A DNA stretch of 64,000 nt from positions 38,397 to 102,396 of the forward strand of contig JBDUDK010000142.1 of NCBI GenBank assembly GCA_040002995.1. The letters are read 5' to 3'. Of the stretch, positions 1-9,293 are shown one piece after another. This stretch comes from JBDUDK01 sp040002995 (GTDB lineage Bacteria; Actinomycetota; Acidimicrobiia; Acidimicrobiales; Ilumatobacteraceae). The notes beneath the pieces were generated by a model. It saw nothing but the letters and a program-made list of their open reading frames with translations, was not told the origin of the DNA and did no database searches. Every line of letters begins with the position of its first letter. Position 1 is the first letter of the stretch. Both the position numbers and the translations under genes were made by a program.

Positions 1-1
1 G

Positions 2-1129
2 AACACCTGTGTCGGCTGCGGGCTGTGCCTGCCCCACTGCCCGACGTATCGAGTGAGTGGTGAGGAGGCCGCGTCGCCGCGCGGACGCATCGCAGCCATG
101 CGCGACGTGCAGTGGGGCGGCCAAACGATCGATGCGGAGTTCGTCGGATTCATGGACGCGTGCGTCCAGTGCCGCGGCTGCGAGACCGCGTGTCCGTCGG
201 GCGTGCCCTTCGGTCACTTGATGGAGGCCACGCGCGAAACCCTCGCGTCGGAACACCGCACGACGTCGCGTTTGGAGCGCGTGGGTTACCGCGTGCTCGG
301 GCACCACCGTCTCGTACTCGCCGGCTCAACGCTTCTGGCGCTCGCGCAACGGCTCCGCTTCGTGCCGAAGCGTCTCGGTCTACCTCGAATCGCGCTGCGG
401 CGCCCCAAGCTCGTCGCCAGCGGCTCCGACGTGTACCTGTTCACCGGGTGCGTGATGGACGCGTGGCAGCGCGAGACCCACGTTGCCGTGATGCGTCTTA
501 TGGAAGCGACGGGAAGCGGCGTGGCTCTCGCTGGTCACGGCGGTGCGTGCTGTGGCGCGCTGCACCTGCACGCCGGTCTCGGCGCTCAGGCGCGAAGCCT
601 CGCGGAACGTGTCATGGAATCGATGCCCGGTGAGCAGGAGATCGTGGTGGACTCCGCCGGTTGCGGCGCCGCGTTGAAGGAGTACGGGCACCTGTTGGGC
701 ACGGTCGAGGCGAAAGCGTTCAGCGCCCGAGTTCGCGATGTTCACGAATGGCTGGCGAGCCGTCTCGATCGACTGCCGCTGGTGACGCGGTCCAGCGCGG
801 TCGTGGCCGTCCAGGACCCCTGTCATCTGCGTCACGCGCAGCGCGCGCATCTTGCCGTGCGCACCGTCTTGTCCCGCTACGTCAACATCGTCGAACTCGA
901 CGACGAGGGATTGTGCTGCGGGGCCGGCGGCGCCTACGCCACCACGCACCGGGAGACGGCCACGCTCATTCGCGATCGCAAGGTGGCGAGCGTCGAGCGT
1001 TCGGGCGCCACCGTCGTCGCCAGCGCGAACCCCGGCTGTGTGATGCACCTGGCCGCGGCGGGCCTGATGGTGCGGCACCCGTGCGACATCGTCGCCGACG
1101 TGGTCGGCGTGAACCGGCGCGAGGCTTGA
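2..1129 (+). CDS. glcF: Glycolate oxidase iron-sulfur subunit (GlcF-like), 5' end cut off by the window
   Basis: Probable electron-transfer subunit of a glycolate/D-lactate-type oxidase at the membrane. The frame is open from base 2, so the N-terminus lies outside the window. Visible are the first 4Fe-4S motif (CVGCGLCLPHCP), the second (CVQCRGCETACPSG), and two cysteine-rich CCG domains: GCVMDAW with HGGACCGALH, then DPCHLRHAQ with LCCGAGGAY. This order, two ferredoxin motifs then two CCG domains, is the GlcF/HdrD-like layout. The flavin subunits GlcD/GlcE would be expected upstream, outside the window. Glycolate as substrate is inferred from family resemblance; a lactate or other 2-hydroxyacid oxidase is possible. 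Confidence 0.85.
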   Translation, partial: NTCVGCGLCLPHCPTYRVSGEEAASPRGRIAAMRDVQWGGQTIDAEFVGFMDACVQCRGCETACPSGVPFGHLMEATRETLASEHRTTSRLERVGYRVLGHHRLVLAGSTLLALAQRLRFVPKRLGLPRIALRRPKLVASGSDVYLFTGCVMDAWQRETHVAVMRLMEATGSGVALAGHGGACCGALHLHAGLGAQARSLAERVMESMPGEQEIVVDSAGCGAALKEYGHLLGTVEAKAFSARVRDVHEWLASRLDRLPLVTRSSAVVAVQDPCHLRHAQRAHLAVRTVLSRYVNIVELDDEGLCCGAGGAYATTHRETATLIRDRKVASVERSGATVVASANPGCVMHLAAAGLMVRHPCDIVADVVGVNRREA

Positions 1130-1132
1130 GCG

Positions 1133-1336
1133 ATGGCCGGAGAGTTCGAGGACATCCGCATGCGCCTGGAGTCGATCAGCGAGGAACTCGCCGATCTGGC
1201 GATCGTGCGCCTGCGCGAGTCGATCGATGCCGGTGGTCACGAGCTTCCCGTCGACGAGCGCCGCCTCGCCCGGGCGCGCCGCGCCGTTGAAAAGGCGATT
1301 TCCGTATTGCGGGAGCCCGACGACTCTCGCGACTGA
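1133..1336 (+). CDS. Small conserved hypothetical protein (67 aa)
   Basis: A short acidic and arginine-rich, probably helical protein that starts 3 bases after the iron-sulfur subunit stop, so it is likely translated from the same message. It has no cysteines, signal peptide or membrane segment. The sequence is rich in L/E/R heptad-like stretches (MRLESISEELADLAIVRLRE) and ends with an ARRAVEKAISVL helix, which suggests a small coiled-coil or helical-hairpin protein. I do not recognise a function. The tight spacing and the ATG start support it being real. Confidence 0.6.
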   Translation: MAGEFEDIRMRLESISEELADLAIVRLRESIDAGGHELPVDERRLARARRAVEKAISVLREPDDSRD

Positions 1337-1342
1337 ATCCGT

Positions 1343-3571
1343 TTACGTGCCGTCGACCAGGCGGCGGGCGGCATCTTCGATGGTCTCCTCGCTCAACAGC
1401 ACCGTCAGGGCGGCGTCTCCGAGCGGGATGAAACTGTCCTCACTCGTGACGCGGGCCATCGCCCCCCGAAAGCCGCGGTCGACGAGCGTGGCGAGCACCC
1501 CCTCGCTGATCCCTCCGCTGCGGCGCGTTTCGTCGACTACGAGAACCCGTCCCGAAACGTTGGCCTCTCGCACGATGTCGTCGACCGGCAGCGGCGCCAG
1601 CCAGCGAAGGTCGAGTACGCGGGCGTGGATACCGGAGCCCGCCAGCCGGCGCGCCACGCGAAGCGACATGAGAAGCCCGTTGCCACTCGTGATCATGGAG
1701 AGATCGGTGCCCGCACCATGAACGCGGCCACGGCCGATGGGGACGTGCGTATCGGCCCATGCGTCCGGACCGGCATACGGCGCCAACCACTTCCCGTCGC
1801 CCGGGTCGTGCAGATCCTGGGTGTGGTAGAGCGCTATCGGTTCGAGGAAGACGCACACCGTGCCGTCGACGCGTGCCGCTTCCACACAGGTGCGGAGCAT
1901 CGCGGCTGCGTCATCGGGGCGGGCGGGCGAGGCAACGACCAGCCCAGGGATGTCGCGCAGGACCCCGATGGCGTCGTCGTTGTGGAAATGACCGCCAAAA
2001 CCTCTCTGGTAGCCGTACCCCGCGACGCGCAGTACGAGCGGGTTGCGGTACTGACCGTTCGAGAAGAACGACAGCGTGGCGGCCTCTCCGCGCAGTTGGT
2101 CCTCGGCGTTGTGCAGATACGCGAGGTACTGCACTTCGGGTACCGGCACCAGCCCGCTCACGCCGAAGCCGAGCGCGAGCCCGAGGATCGACTGTTCGTC
2201 GAGCAACGTGTCGAACACGCGGCCGGCACCGGCTTTGCGCAGGAGGCCACGCGTCACGCCATAGACACCTCCCTTGGCCGCCACGTCCTCGCCGAACACG
2301 ACCACTTCGGGGTGCACAGCCAGTAGATCGGCCAGCGATCGATTGATGCTCTGCGCGAGCGTGAGGCCGCCTTCGTCCTCGGGCAACTTGCCGTCGAAGA
2401 ACGCCTGGCGCGCGTCGGTCCCCGCGACGCAGGTGGCGGCGGTGGCCACGACGCCGGGGCGACGCGGCGACAACGGCGCCATCACCGCAGCGGCCGAGTC
2501 GAGTTGGGCATGGGTGACGGCCTCCTCGGCGAGCCCGCGCACCTCTTCCCGCGTCGCCTCGTACAACTTGACGACATCTTCGGAGGTGAGCAGACCGATG
2601 GAAACGAGGAGCCGGGCCATGCCGAGCAGCGGGTCTCGGTCGTAGTCGCGCCGGATCTCTTCGGGCGTCCGATAGACCGACTCGACATCGGTTCCCGCGT
2701 GGCCCATGAAGCGAACAGTCTGTACATGGAGGAACGCTGGCGCCCGGTGCTCGCGCACCCACGCCGCCAACTCCGAGGCGACGTCGAACACCTCGGCGGG
2801 ATCAAAGCCGTCGGCGCTCGCGTAGCGAAGATGGGGGCGATGCCCGTAGGCGGAAGCGATCCAGTTTGCAGGGGTGCGGACGCTGATGCCGATGCCGTTG
2901 TCCTCGCAGACGAACAGCAGGGGGAGAGGCAAGCGTTGATGCGCGCAGTGGCACGCGGTGTTGATCGCGCCCGTCGCGGTTGAATGGTTGGCCGAGGCGT
3001 CGCCGAAGCTGCACACCGCGATCGCATCGTCGGCCCACGCCGAGCGCAGGCCGAGCTTGCGGGCGCGATCGATGGCGAAGGCGACGCCGACGGCGCGAGG
3101 GAGGTGCGACGCAATCGTCGATGTCTGCGGGATCACATTCAGAGCGTGATGACCGAACACCTTGTGGCGACCCCCGGCGATGGGCTCGTCGACGGCGGCC
3201 ACCATGCCCAAGAGCACGTCGGAGAGGGGAGGGCGCCCGTGCACCTGGCGGCCGCGCTCGAGGTAGAAGCCGCCGGCCCGGTAGTGCAACAGAGCCGGAT
3301 CCGTGGGGCGGAGCGCCGCGGCTACCGCGGCGTTGCTCTCGTGACCGGATGACCCGATCGTGTAGAAGCCCTGACCGCGCGCTCGCAGCCAGCGCGCCGC
3401 GAGGTCGAGGTGACGGCTTCCAAGCTGTGACGCAAAGATCCCTAGCGCCATCGCGCCCGTGAGTCGGGAACCGGCGCGGACCGGGCCGTCGAGTTCGGCC
3501 GGTAGCTCCGAGGCCACCAGCGCCGCGGTCGCGTCGAGAAACGCCCGCTCGAGCGGCTCGATCGGGCTCAC
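1343..3571 (-). CDS. Fused alpha/beta 2-oxoacid dehydrogenase E1 component (thiamine diphosphate dependent)
   Basis: Decarboxylates a 2-oxoacid (branched-chain 2-oxoacid or pyruvate type) and passes the acyl group to a lipoyl E2. The N-terminal half is E1-alpha-like, with the ThDP/Mg motif GDAS (about 190-193) to EDNG (about 223-226). The C-terminal half, from about residue 395, is E1-beta-like (VVFGEDVAAKGGVYGVTRGL, then DEQSILGLALGFG and PEVQYLAYLHNAEDQ). The GTG start at 3571 overlaps the TGA of the upstream LOG gene as GTGA; the frame is open further upstream but only through that gene. The 742-residue single-chain form is known for some Actinobacteria and Bacteroidetes. No E2 or E3 gene is nearby, so the substrate is unknown. 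Confidence 0.85.
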   Translation of the reverse strand: MSPIEPLERAFLDATAALVASELPAELDGPVRAGSRLTGAMALGIFASQLGSRHLDLAARWLRARGQGFYTIGSSGHESNAAVAAALRPTDPALLHYRAGGFYLERGRQVHGRPPLSDVLLGMVAAVDEPIAGGRHKVFGHHALNVIPQTSTIASHLPRAVGVAFAIDRARKLGLRSAWADDAIAVCSFGDASANHSTATGAINTACHCAHQRLPLPLLFVCEDNGIGISVRTPANWIASAYGHRPHLRYASADGFDPAEVFDVASELAAWVREHRAPAFLHVQTVRFMGHAGTDVESVYRTPEEIRRDYDRDPLLGMARLLVSIGLLTSEDVVKLYEATREEVRGLAEEAVTHAQLDSAAAVMAPLSPRRPGVVATAATCVAGTDARQAFFDGKLPEDEGGLTLAQSINRSLADLLAVHPEVVVFGEDVAAKGGVYGVTRGLLRKAGAGRVFDTLLDEQSILGLALGFGVSGLVPVPEVQYLAYLHNAEDQLRGEAATLSFFSNGQYRNPLVLRVAGYGYQRGFGGHFHNDDAIGVLRDIPGLVVASPARPDDAAAMLRTCVEAARVDGTVCVFLEPIALYHTQDLHDPGDGKWLAPYAGPDAWADTHVPIGRGRVHGAGTDLSMITSGNGLLMSLRVARRLAGSGIHARVLDLRWLAPLPVDDIVREANVSGRVLVVDETRRSGGISEGVLATLVDRGFRGAMARVTSEDSFIPLGDAALTVLLSEETIEDAARRLVDGT

Positions 3572-4572
3572 GCGGGGGCGGCGTTCAGTGCGTTGATCAA
3601 CATGCGCAACCCAGCCTGGTCGTAAACGAACGCGTCGAGGCGCAGGCGCGGGAGGTCGAGTTTGTCGCCGTCGGCGAGTTCGTCCCTGAGGGGTTCGGTG
3701 AGGCGGATCGCGCCGGTGCAAAGATGCCCGAAGCGCGTGTTGAGATCGACCAGTTCCGCGTCGGAGGGTGTGCGGTGTAACCGGATCACGAGGGTGGTGC
3801 CCACGAAACGGATCGAGTCGTAGGTGGAGTAGAAGCGGACGATCTCGGCGACGGCCTTGTCGGCATCGTCGGTGACGAGGAACAGCTCTTTGTCATTCGG
3901 TCCGATCAGACCGCGGGCTGCGAGTTCGCCGTCGATGAACGCCGCCGCGTCGCGCCAGAACCAGCCACCCGGGGTGTCGAGCAACACGATCGGTACGGGT
4001 ACGCCCTTGCCGGTCTGGGTGAGCGTGAGAAGTTCGAAGGTCTCGTCCAGGGTGCCGAAACCACCTGGGAGACAGACAAACGCCTTCGATTCTTTGATGA
4101 GCATGAGTTTTCGGGTGAAGAAGTACTTCATGGAGACGAGCTTCGGATCACCGAGGATCACCGGGTTGGCTTCCTGCTCATGGGGGAGCCGGATCGTGAC
4201 ACCGATCGAGCGCTCACGGCCGGCGCCTTCCATGCCGGCGGCCATGATGCCGGGCCCAGCTCCGGTGACGACCATCCAACCCTCGGCGGCAAGACGGGCG
4301 GCGACGGCGCGTGCGGTCACGTAGTGAGGATCATCGTGTTTCACTCGTGCCGAGCCGAACATCGTCACCTTCGCAATACCTCGGTAAGGCGCGAAGGTCC
4401 TGAACGCGTCGCGCATCTCGGCGAGCGTGGCGCGCGTGATCTTCAGATCGAGCGGATCGACGTCGTCGCCCGCCAGACCTACCGCGGTGGCGAGAATGTC
4501 GCGCAGGACTCTCCGGTTCTGCTTCGCGCCCGCCGCGTCGAGAAGGGCGTCGATCTGGTCATCCACGGCCAT
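3568..4572 (-). CDS. LOG-family Rossmann-fold nucleotide-binding protein
   Basis: Member of the LOG/TIGR00730 family, whose characterised members hydrolyse cytokinin or nucleoside 5'-monophosphates to the base and ribose 5-phosphate. The signature is clear: MFGSAR near residue 70, GAGPGIMAAGMEGA, then the active-site PGGFGTLDE preceded by TRKLMLIKESKAF. At 334 residues it is longer than the common 180-250-residue LOG proteins, with extra N- and C-terminal segments. It sits 39 bases after transaldolase and overlaps the E1 gene by 4 bases. A link to ribose 5-phosphate through the neighbouring tkt-tal pair is attractive but only inferred. Confidence 0.85.
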   Translation of the reverse strand: MAVDDQIDALLDAAGAKQNRRVLRDILATAVGLAGDDVDPLDLKITRATLAEMRDAFRTFAPYRGIAKVTMFGSARVKHDDPHYVTARAVAARLAAEGWMVVTGAGPGIMAAGMEGAGRERSIGVTIRLPHEQEANPVILGDPKLVSMKYFFTRKLMLIKESKAFVCLPGGFGTLDETFELLTLTQTGKGVPVPIVLLDTPGGWFWRDAAAFIDGELAARGLIGPNDKELFLVTDDADKAVAEIVRFYSTYDSIRFVGTTLVIRLHRTPSDAELVDLNTRFGHLCTGAIRLTEPLRDELADGDKLDLPRLRLDAFVYDQAGLRMLINALNAAPA

Positions 4573-4611
4573 CGCGTCAGTGTGGTCGATGGCGGTGGGC
4601 CGCCCCGCTGC

Positions 4612-5718
4612 TCAACCCTTCAGCTCGGCGGCTTTCGCCGAGAGCGAGCCGATGAGCTCGTCGAAGCTCTTCGTGAACGATGCGACCCCCTCATCTTCGA
4701 GCTTGCGCGCGACATCGTCGAGGTCGACGCCCACGACGCTGAGCGCCTTCCACACGTGCTCGGCCTGGTCGACTTCGGCGTCGACGGTGCGCGCCAGTGT
4801 TCCGTGGTCGAGGAAGGCTTCGATCGTGGCCTCCGGAAGGGTGTCGACGGTGTCGGGGCCGATGAGACTGTCGACATAGAGGGTGTCGGGATACGCCGGG
4901 TTCTTCGTGGAGGTCGAGGCCCACAAAGGCCGCTGCACTCGAGCACCGCGGGCCGCGAGCGCCTCCCAACGCGCCCCGCGGAACTTGCGCACGAACAACT
5001 GGTAGGCCAGCTTGCCCTGCGCGATCGCCGCCTTGCCGCGAAGGGCGAGCGCGTCGGGGCTCCCGATGGCTTCGAGCCGGCGATCGATTTCGGTATCGAC
5101 CCTGCTAATGAAGAAGCTGCCGACGCTGGCCACGCTCGCCAGGTCGGCACCCGGTGTAGTCGCGTACTGCTCGAGCCCCGAGACGTAGGCCTCGAGCACA
5201 TCTCCATAGCCTTTGAGGCTGAAGATGAGCGTGACGTTGATAGTGCGCCCCTCGGCGATCATCGCCCGAATCGCGGGTACGCCCTCTGCGGTGCCCGGAA
5301 TCTTCACCATCAGGTTCGGCCGGCGGATGTGTTCGTGCAGCGCACGCGCCGCTTCGATCGTGCCTTCGGTATCGCGCGCGAGCGACGGCGCCACCTCGAT
5401 CGAGGCGAATCCGTCGCCGCCCGAGCTCGAGTCATAGACCGGAGCGAGCACATCGAGAGCGCTGACGATGTCGCTCGTGACCAAGGCCCAGTAGTCGTCG
5501 ACGATGTCGCCGCCCGCCCGCACGAGGGCGCCGAACTCGTCGTCGTAGTCGGCCGAGCCTTCGATTGCCTTCTGGAAGATCGTGGGGTTCGACGTAAGCC
5601 CGCGAATGCCTTCGTCGCGAAGCCGGGCCAGCTGGCCCGACGTGATGTAGCCCCGCTTGAGGTTGTCGAGCCATGGGCTCTGACCATGCTCGGCACACAA
5701 ACGCTGGAGTCGGTTCAT
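4612..5718 (-). CDS. tal: Transaldolase
   Basis: Pentose phosphate pathway enzyme that moves a dihydroxyacetone unit from sedoheptulose 7-phosphate to glyceraldehyde 3-phosphate; cytosolic. The 368-residue protein has the long actinobacterial form: the N-terminal LTSNPTIFQKAI motif (about 41-52), the Schiff-base lysine in NLMVKIPGTAEG (Lys139), and SFFISRVDTEID. The ATG at 5718 overlaps the TGA of transketolase (ATGA) and gives the usual N-terminus; the open frame further upstream lies inside tkt and is discarded. tkt-tal coupling is the normal actinobacterial order, although zwf and opcA do not follow here. Confidence 0.95.
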   Translation of the reverse strand: MNRLQRLCAEHGQSPWLDNLKRGYITSGQLARLRDEGIRGLTSNPTIFQKAIEGSADYDDEFGALVRAGGDIVDDYWALVTSDIVSALDVLAPVYDSSSGGDGFASIEVAPSLARDTEGTIEAARALHEHIRRPNLMVKIPGTAEGVPAIRAMIAEGRTINVTLIFSLKGYGDVLEAYVSGLEQYATTPGADLASVASVGSFFISRVDTEIDRRLEAIGSPDALALRGKAAIAQGKLAYQLFVRKFRGARWEALAARGARVQRPLWASTSTKNPAYPDTLYVDSLIGPDTVDTLPEATIEAFLDHGTLARTVDAEVDQAEHVWKALSVVGVDLDDVARKLEDEGVASFTKSFDELIGSLSAKAAELKG

Positions 5719-7694
5719 GGCTTGCCTCTCGATACAAGGGCGTGCGCGTTGCGCACGACGTTGTCGACATTGATGCCCAGGTTCACGAGGGCCACCGCAC
5801 CGGGCGCGGAGGCCCCGAAACGGTCGATACCGACCGAGGCGTCGGCCCACCGCGACCAACCGAATGTGGCGGCGGCTTCGACCGACAGGCGGGGCACCCC
5901 GGTGGGTAGCACCATCGATTGGTACGAGTCTGGCTGCGCGGCGAAGAGATCCCACGACGGCATCGACACGACGCGTGTGGCGACGCCGTCGGCGTTGAGG
6001 CGGCTGGCGGCGTCGATGCACAGCGCTACCTCGCTGCCCGTACCGATGAGCACGAGCGCCGGCTGATCGACACCGGCGAGCACGTACGCGCCCTTGTCGA
6101 CTGCACCCGTTGCGGTGCCCTCGAGGACAGGGAGGTTCTGGCGCGACAGCACGAACGCGGTAGGACCCTCGCGTTCGACGGCTATGCGGTAGGCAGCGGC
6201 CGTCTCGTTGGCATCGGCCGGCCGGATGATGCGAAGACCGGGGATCGCCCTCAACCCGGCGAGGTGTTCGATCGGTTGGTGGGTCGGCCCGTCCTCACCG
6301 AGGCCGACCGAGTCGTGGGTGAAGACATACAGCACCTTGGCCTGTGACAGCGCGGCGAGGCGGATGGCGCCGCGCATGTAGTCGCTGAAGACCAGGAACG
6401 TTCCGCCCGCTGGGAGCACGCCGCCGTGGTGGGCCATCCCCGTCATCGCAGCGGCCATGGCGTGCTCGCGTATCCCGTAGTGAAGCTGGCGGCCTTCAGG
6501 GTGCTCGGCCTCCTGGTTCACCTGACCATCGAGTCGGGTGCCGGTGTTGCCGGTGAGATCGGCCGCCCCGGCGATGAGCCCCGGCACGAGGTCGACAGTG
6601 GCGTTGAAGCATGCCCCGATGGCGTTGCGCGTCGCGATCTGTTCGCCCGGCGTGAACGTGGGCAGCTTCGTCTCCCAGCCCGCGACTCCGGTGGCCGCCC
6701 ACGCCGCCTCCCAGGCCGCTCGGTCACCATCCCAACGCTTGAACCGCGCGGTCCATGCCGCACGCGCGGCCGCCCCCCGTGCCGCCGCGGTTTGCCGGTA
6801 AGAGCTGACGACGGGTTCGGGGGCAAAGAACGCGACGTCGCGAGGGAGGCCCAGCTTCGCCTTGGTCGCGGCGATCTCCTCCGGAGGGAAGGGATCACCG
6901 TGTGCCTTCGGGTTGTCGGTGAACTTGTCCGACGGGTAGCCGATGTGGCTGCGCAGAATCAGCAGCGAGGGCCGATCGGTAACGGCCATCGCGCCTCGGA
7001 CCGCGGTCTCGAGGATGTCGAGCTCGTTCGCGACTTCACCCAACTCCTCGACATGCCAGCCGTACGCGCGAAACCGCTCGGCGGGGTCATCGGAGGACGA
7101 CAGGCGCGTGTCACCGTCGATGGTGATGTGGTTGTCGTCGTAGATCACGACAAGACGTCCGAGACTCTGGTGTCCCGCGAGCGAGGCCGCCTCGTGACTG
7201 ATTCCCTCCTGCAGGCAGCCGTCACCGGCGATCGCGAAGATGTGGTGATCGCATACTTCCGCGCCGAAGCGCGCCCTCAGGTTGCGTTCGGCGATGGCCA
7301 TACCGACGGAGTTCGCCAAGCCCTGCCCCAACGGACCGGTGGTGACCTCCACCCCTCGGGTGCGCTCGGCCTCCGGATGGCCTGGAGTCAGCGATCCCCA
7401 TTGGCGGAACGCTTCGAGATCGCTGAGCTCGAGTCCGTATCCGCTCAGGTAGAGGTATGAGTAGAGCAGGATCGACGCGTGGCCCGCCGAGAGCACGAAA
7501 CGATCGCGGTCGGGCCATTCGGCGTCGGCCGGGTCATGGCGCATCACACGGCCGAACAGAACATGGGCGAGGGGAGCGAGCGCCATCGCGGTGCCCGGAT
7601 GCCCGGAGTTGGCCCTGCGCGGGGCGTCCATGGCGAACCCCCGCACGAGCGTGATCGCCTGCTGCTCGAGATCCAGGGAGAAGCGCTCGTTCAC
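5715..7694 (-). CDS. tkt: Transketolase
   Basis: ThDP enzyme of the non-oxidative pentose phosphate pathway that transfers two-carbon ketol units. It has 659 residues, normal for the family. Visible: the substrate/ThDP motif NSGHPGTAMALAPLAHVLF near residue 30, the ThDP-Mg motif GDGCLQEGISHEAASLAGH, YDDNHITIDGDT, and the C-terminal-half motifs GIREHAMAAAMTGMA and HDSVGLGEDGPTHQPIEHL. The start is GTG at 7694, overlapping the FIST gene stop (GTGA). It is coupled to transaldolase downstream. Confidence 0.97.
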   Translation of the reverse strand: MNERFSLDLEQQAITLVRGFAMDAPRRANSGHPGTAMALAPLAHVLFGRVMRHDPADAEWPDRDRFVLSAGHASILLYSYLYLSGYGLELSDLEAFRQWGSLTPGHPEAERTRGVEVTTGPLGQGLANSVGMAIAERNLRARFGAEVCDHHIFAIAGDGCLQEGISHEAASLAGHQSLGRLVVIYDDNHITIDGDTRLSSSDDPAERFRAYGWHVEELGEVANELDILETAVRGAMAVTDRPSLLILRSHIGYPSDKFTDNPKAHGDPFPPEEIAATKAKLGLPRDVAFFAPEPVVSSYRQTAAARGAAARAAWTARFKRWDGDRAAWEAAWAATGVAGWETKLPTFTPGEQIATRNAIGACFNATVDLVPGLIAGAADLTGNTGTRLDGQVNQEAEHPEGRQLHYGIREHAMAAAMTGMAHHGGVLPAGGTFLVFSDYMRGAIRLAALSQAKVLYVFTHDSVGLGEDGPTHQPIEHLAGLRAIPGLRIIRPADANETAAAYRIAVEREGPTAFVLSRQNLPVLEGTATGAVDKGAYVLAGVDQPALVLIGTGSEVALCIDAASRLNADGVATRVVSMPSWDLFAAQPDSYQSMVLPTGVPRLSVEAAATFGWSRWADASVGIDRFGASAPGAVALVNLGINVDNVVRNAHALVSRGKP

Positions 7695-8866
7695 GGTCCC
7701 GAGCCTACGGTGCGGTCGCGAAAGAGCGCGATTGAGGCCGTGAAACCGTGGAGGAAATTGCGCCCGCCCACCGGTCCCAGCTCTCCCGCGCAGAACATGC
7801 CGGCCACGGCGGCGCCCGGCGCGGCGTGCTCGGAGACGGCGGCGGCGTCGTGGTGAGGCAAGCCGAAAAGATGCGTGCCCCTACCGTTGCAGGTGAATAC
7901 GAGGGCGGCGTCGAAGCGACGTTCGAGCGCGCCCAGCAGGCTGTGCAGGTCGTCGTCGGCCGATTCGGCGTCGCGGACATGGAACTGGATGGTGGTGCCG
8001 ACAGCGACGGTGTCGCCGATCGCTACGGCCCCGTGCTCCCGATCGGCGCCGACGACGCCGCGGATCAGGAAGTCACCACGCGTGAATGTCTCCTGACGCT
8101 CGTCGATCACGAGACCGCAATGAAGTCCCCGCGCCGCCAGCGCGCGGTCTTCGGGTCCCAATGATTCGACGAGGCTGATCAGACGATCGAGAGCAGGACG
8201 GCCGGCGAGTTCAAAGATCACGTTCTGCTCAGCGCGCGTCACGATCAACGGGTCGCCGATCGGCCGGCAGCCTTGCGACACCAGACTCGTGGGCGCGATG
8301 TCGGCGTCGAGCAGAACGCCAACGGCACCGTTCGAGTGGACGCGACCGTCGATGAGCAGACGGTTGCCCCCTGGCCCGCGCGCAGCCGACGCCAGGCCAC
8401 CTACCACGGCCAAGTCGGGATGGCTCGCGCCGAGCGAGTCGAGGAACGCGTCCACGGGGAAACTGAAGGGGTCGGCGATCAACAGGAGTGAGCGAGCCTG
8501 CAGCGCGGCGATCTCCGGGAGCCCTTCCACCACATAGCCGTCGTCGGTCGGTGCGGTCGTCAGGCGCACTCCGGTGATCTGTCCGTCGAGCCGTCCGGCC
8601 CAGAGCGACACGGCGGCGGTCTCCTCGGCCTCGCGGTCACCGGCAAGCACCGACACCGCCGTCGCCCCAATGAGATTGTGAGGGCGGAGCAATGTCGTGA
8701 TGGCAGTCGCGATGTCGTCGAGCGCGCCGGCGTGCGGCGCGGTCACGAAAAGCACAGCGAGATCGGGTTCCGCTCCGATGCGATCGAGAATCTGGCCGAT
8801 CACCTCGCCGGCGGCGTGCGTGGCCAGCGGATGCTCTGAGAGGGCGGCGGCGAACGGCATGCCCAC
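7691..8866 (-). CDS. FIST N and C domain sensor-type protein
   Basis: FIST proteins (F-box intracellular signal transduction) are predicted small-ligand-binding sensory modules. The 391-residue chain has an N-terminal FIST_N part (AVLFVTAPHAGALDDIATAI, then GATAVSVLAGDREAEETAAVSLWAG and the VVGGLASAA segment) and a C-terminal FIST_C part ending in TCNGRGTHLFGLPHHDAAAV and GMFCAGELGPVGGRNFLHGFTASI. No kinase, cyclase or receiver output domain is attached. The start is GTG 8866 or ATG 8860; both lie at the stop of the upstream small gene. Its ligand and partner are unknown. Confidence 0.85.
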   Translation of the reverse strand: MGMPFAAALSEHPLATHAAGEVIGQILDRIGAEPDLAVLFVTAPHAGALDDIATAITTLLRPHNLIGATAVSVLAGDREAEETAAVSLWAGRLDGQITGVRLTTAPTDDGYVVEGLPEIAALQARSLLLIADPFSFPVDAFLDSLGASHPDLAVVGGLASAARGPGGNRLLIDGRVHSNGAVGVLLDADIAPTSLVSQGCRPIGDPLIVTRAEQNVIFELAGRPALDRLISLVESLGPEDRALAARGLHCGLVIDERQETFTRGDFLIRGVVGADREHGAVAIGDTVAVGTTIQFHVRDAESADDDLHSLLGALERRFDAALVFTCNGRGTHLFGLPHHDAAAVSEHAAPGAAVAGMFCAGELGPVGGRNFLHGFTASIALFRDRTVGSGP

Positions 8867-9268
8867 CTACGCCGGCGGAAGCAATGTGAGGGGCACGACC
8901 AGCACCGCGCCGTCGCTGCCGATCCGGCAATGCGCTTCCACGAGGCCGTACTCCCTGAATTCCAGCTCCCCGCGGACGAGCCGGTACGTGAACTTCCCCG
9001 GATCGACGGTGAAGGGGCTGACGTTGCGAGCGATCTCGGTGGCCTCGGCGCCGCCGGCCGGACGGCGGAACACGACCTCGAGGACGCCCTGACCCGGTTC
9101 GTCGGCGCGGCATCGAATCAGCACGAGGAGATGGGGCTCGATCGTTACCGGCGCCGGTGACGGCGCAGCCATCGAGAAGAAGGCGCCCGTTATATCGATA
9201 TGTGTGGACGGTCCGGGGGCAGGGCGCATAGTGAAGCTCTCGACGAAGAGAGCTGAGACGATGTCCAT
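8867..9268 (-). CDS. Conserved hypothetical protein, probable beta-sandwich (about 133 aa)
   Basis: A 133-residue protein starting at ATG 9268 (MDIVSALFVESF). It looks like a single beta-rich domain: alternating hydrophobic strands such as HLLVLIRCRAD, GVLEVVFRRP and GAVLVVPLTLLPPA. It loosely resembles the DUF6941-type family by length and strand pattern, but I cannot confirm that. A frame open upstream to 9460 would overlap nagA and is not used. It abuts the FIST gene, so the two may share a message. Function unknown. Confidence 0.65.
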   Translation of the reverse strand: MDIVSALFVESFTMRPAPGPSTHIDITGAFFSMAAPSPAPVTIEPHLLVLIRCRADEPGQGVLEVVFRRPAGGAEATEIARNVSPFTVDPGKFTYRLVRGELEFREYGLVEAHCRIGSDGAVLVVPLTLLPPA

Positions 9269-9293
9269 CAGGGTGACCGTACCCGTTGGGCGC

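Noticed and set aside
4180..6066. A 628-residue plus-strand open frame opposite LOG and transaldolase
   Set aside because: Minus-strand genes carry complete enzyme motifs; the plus frame is a GC-driven shadow.
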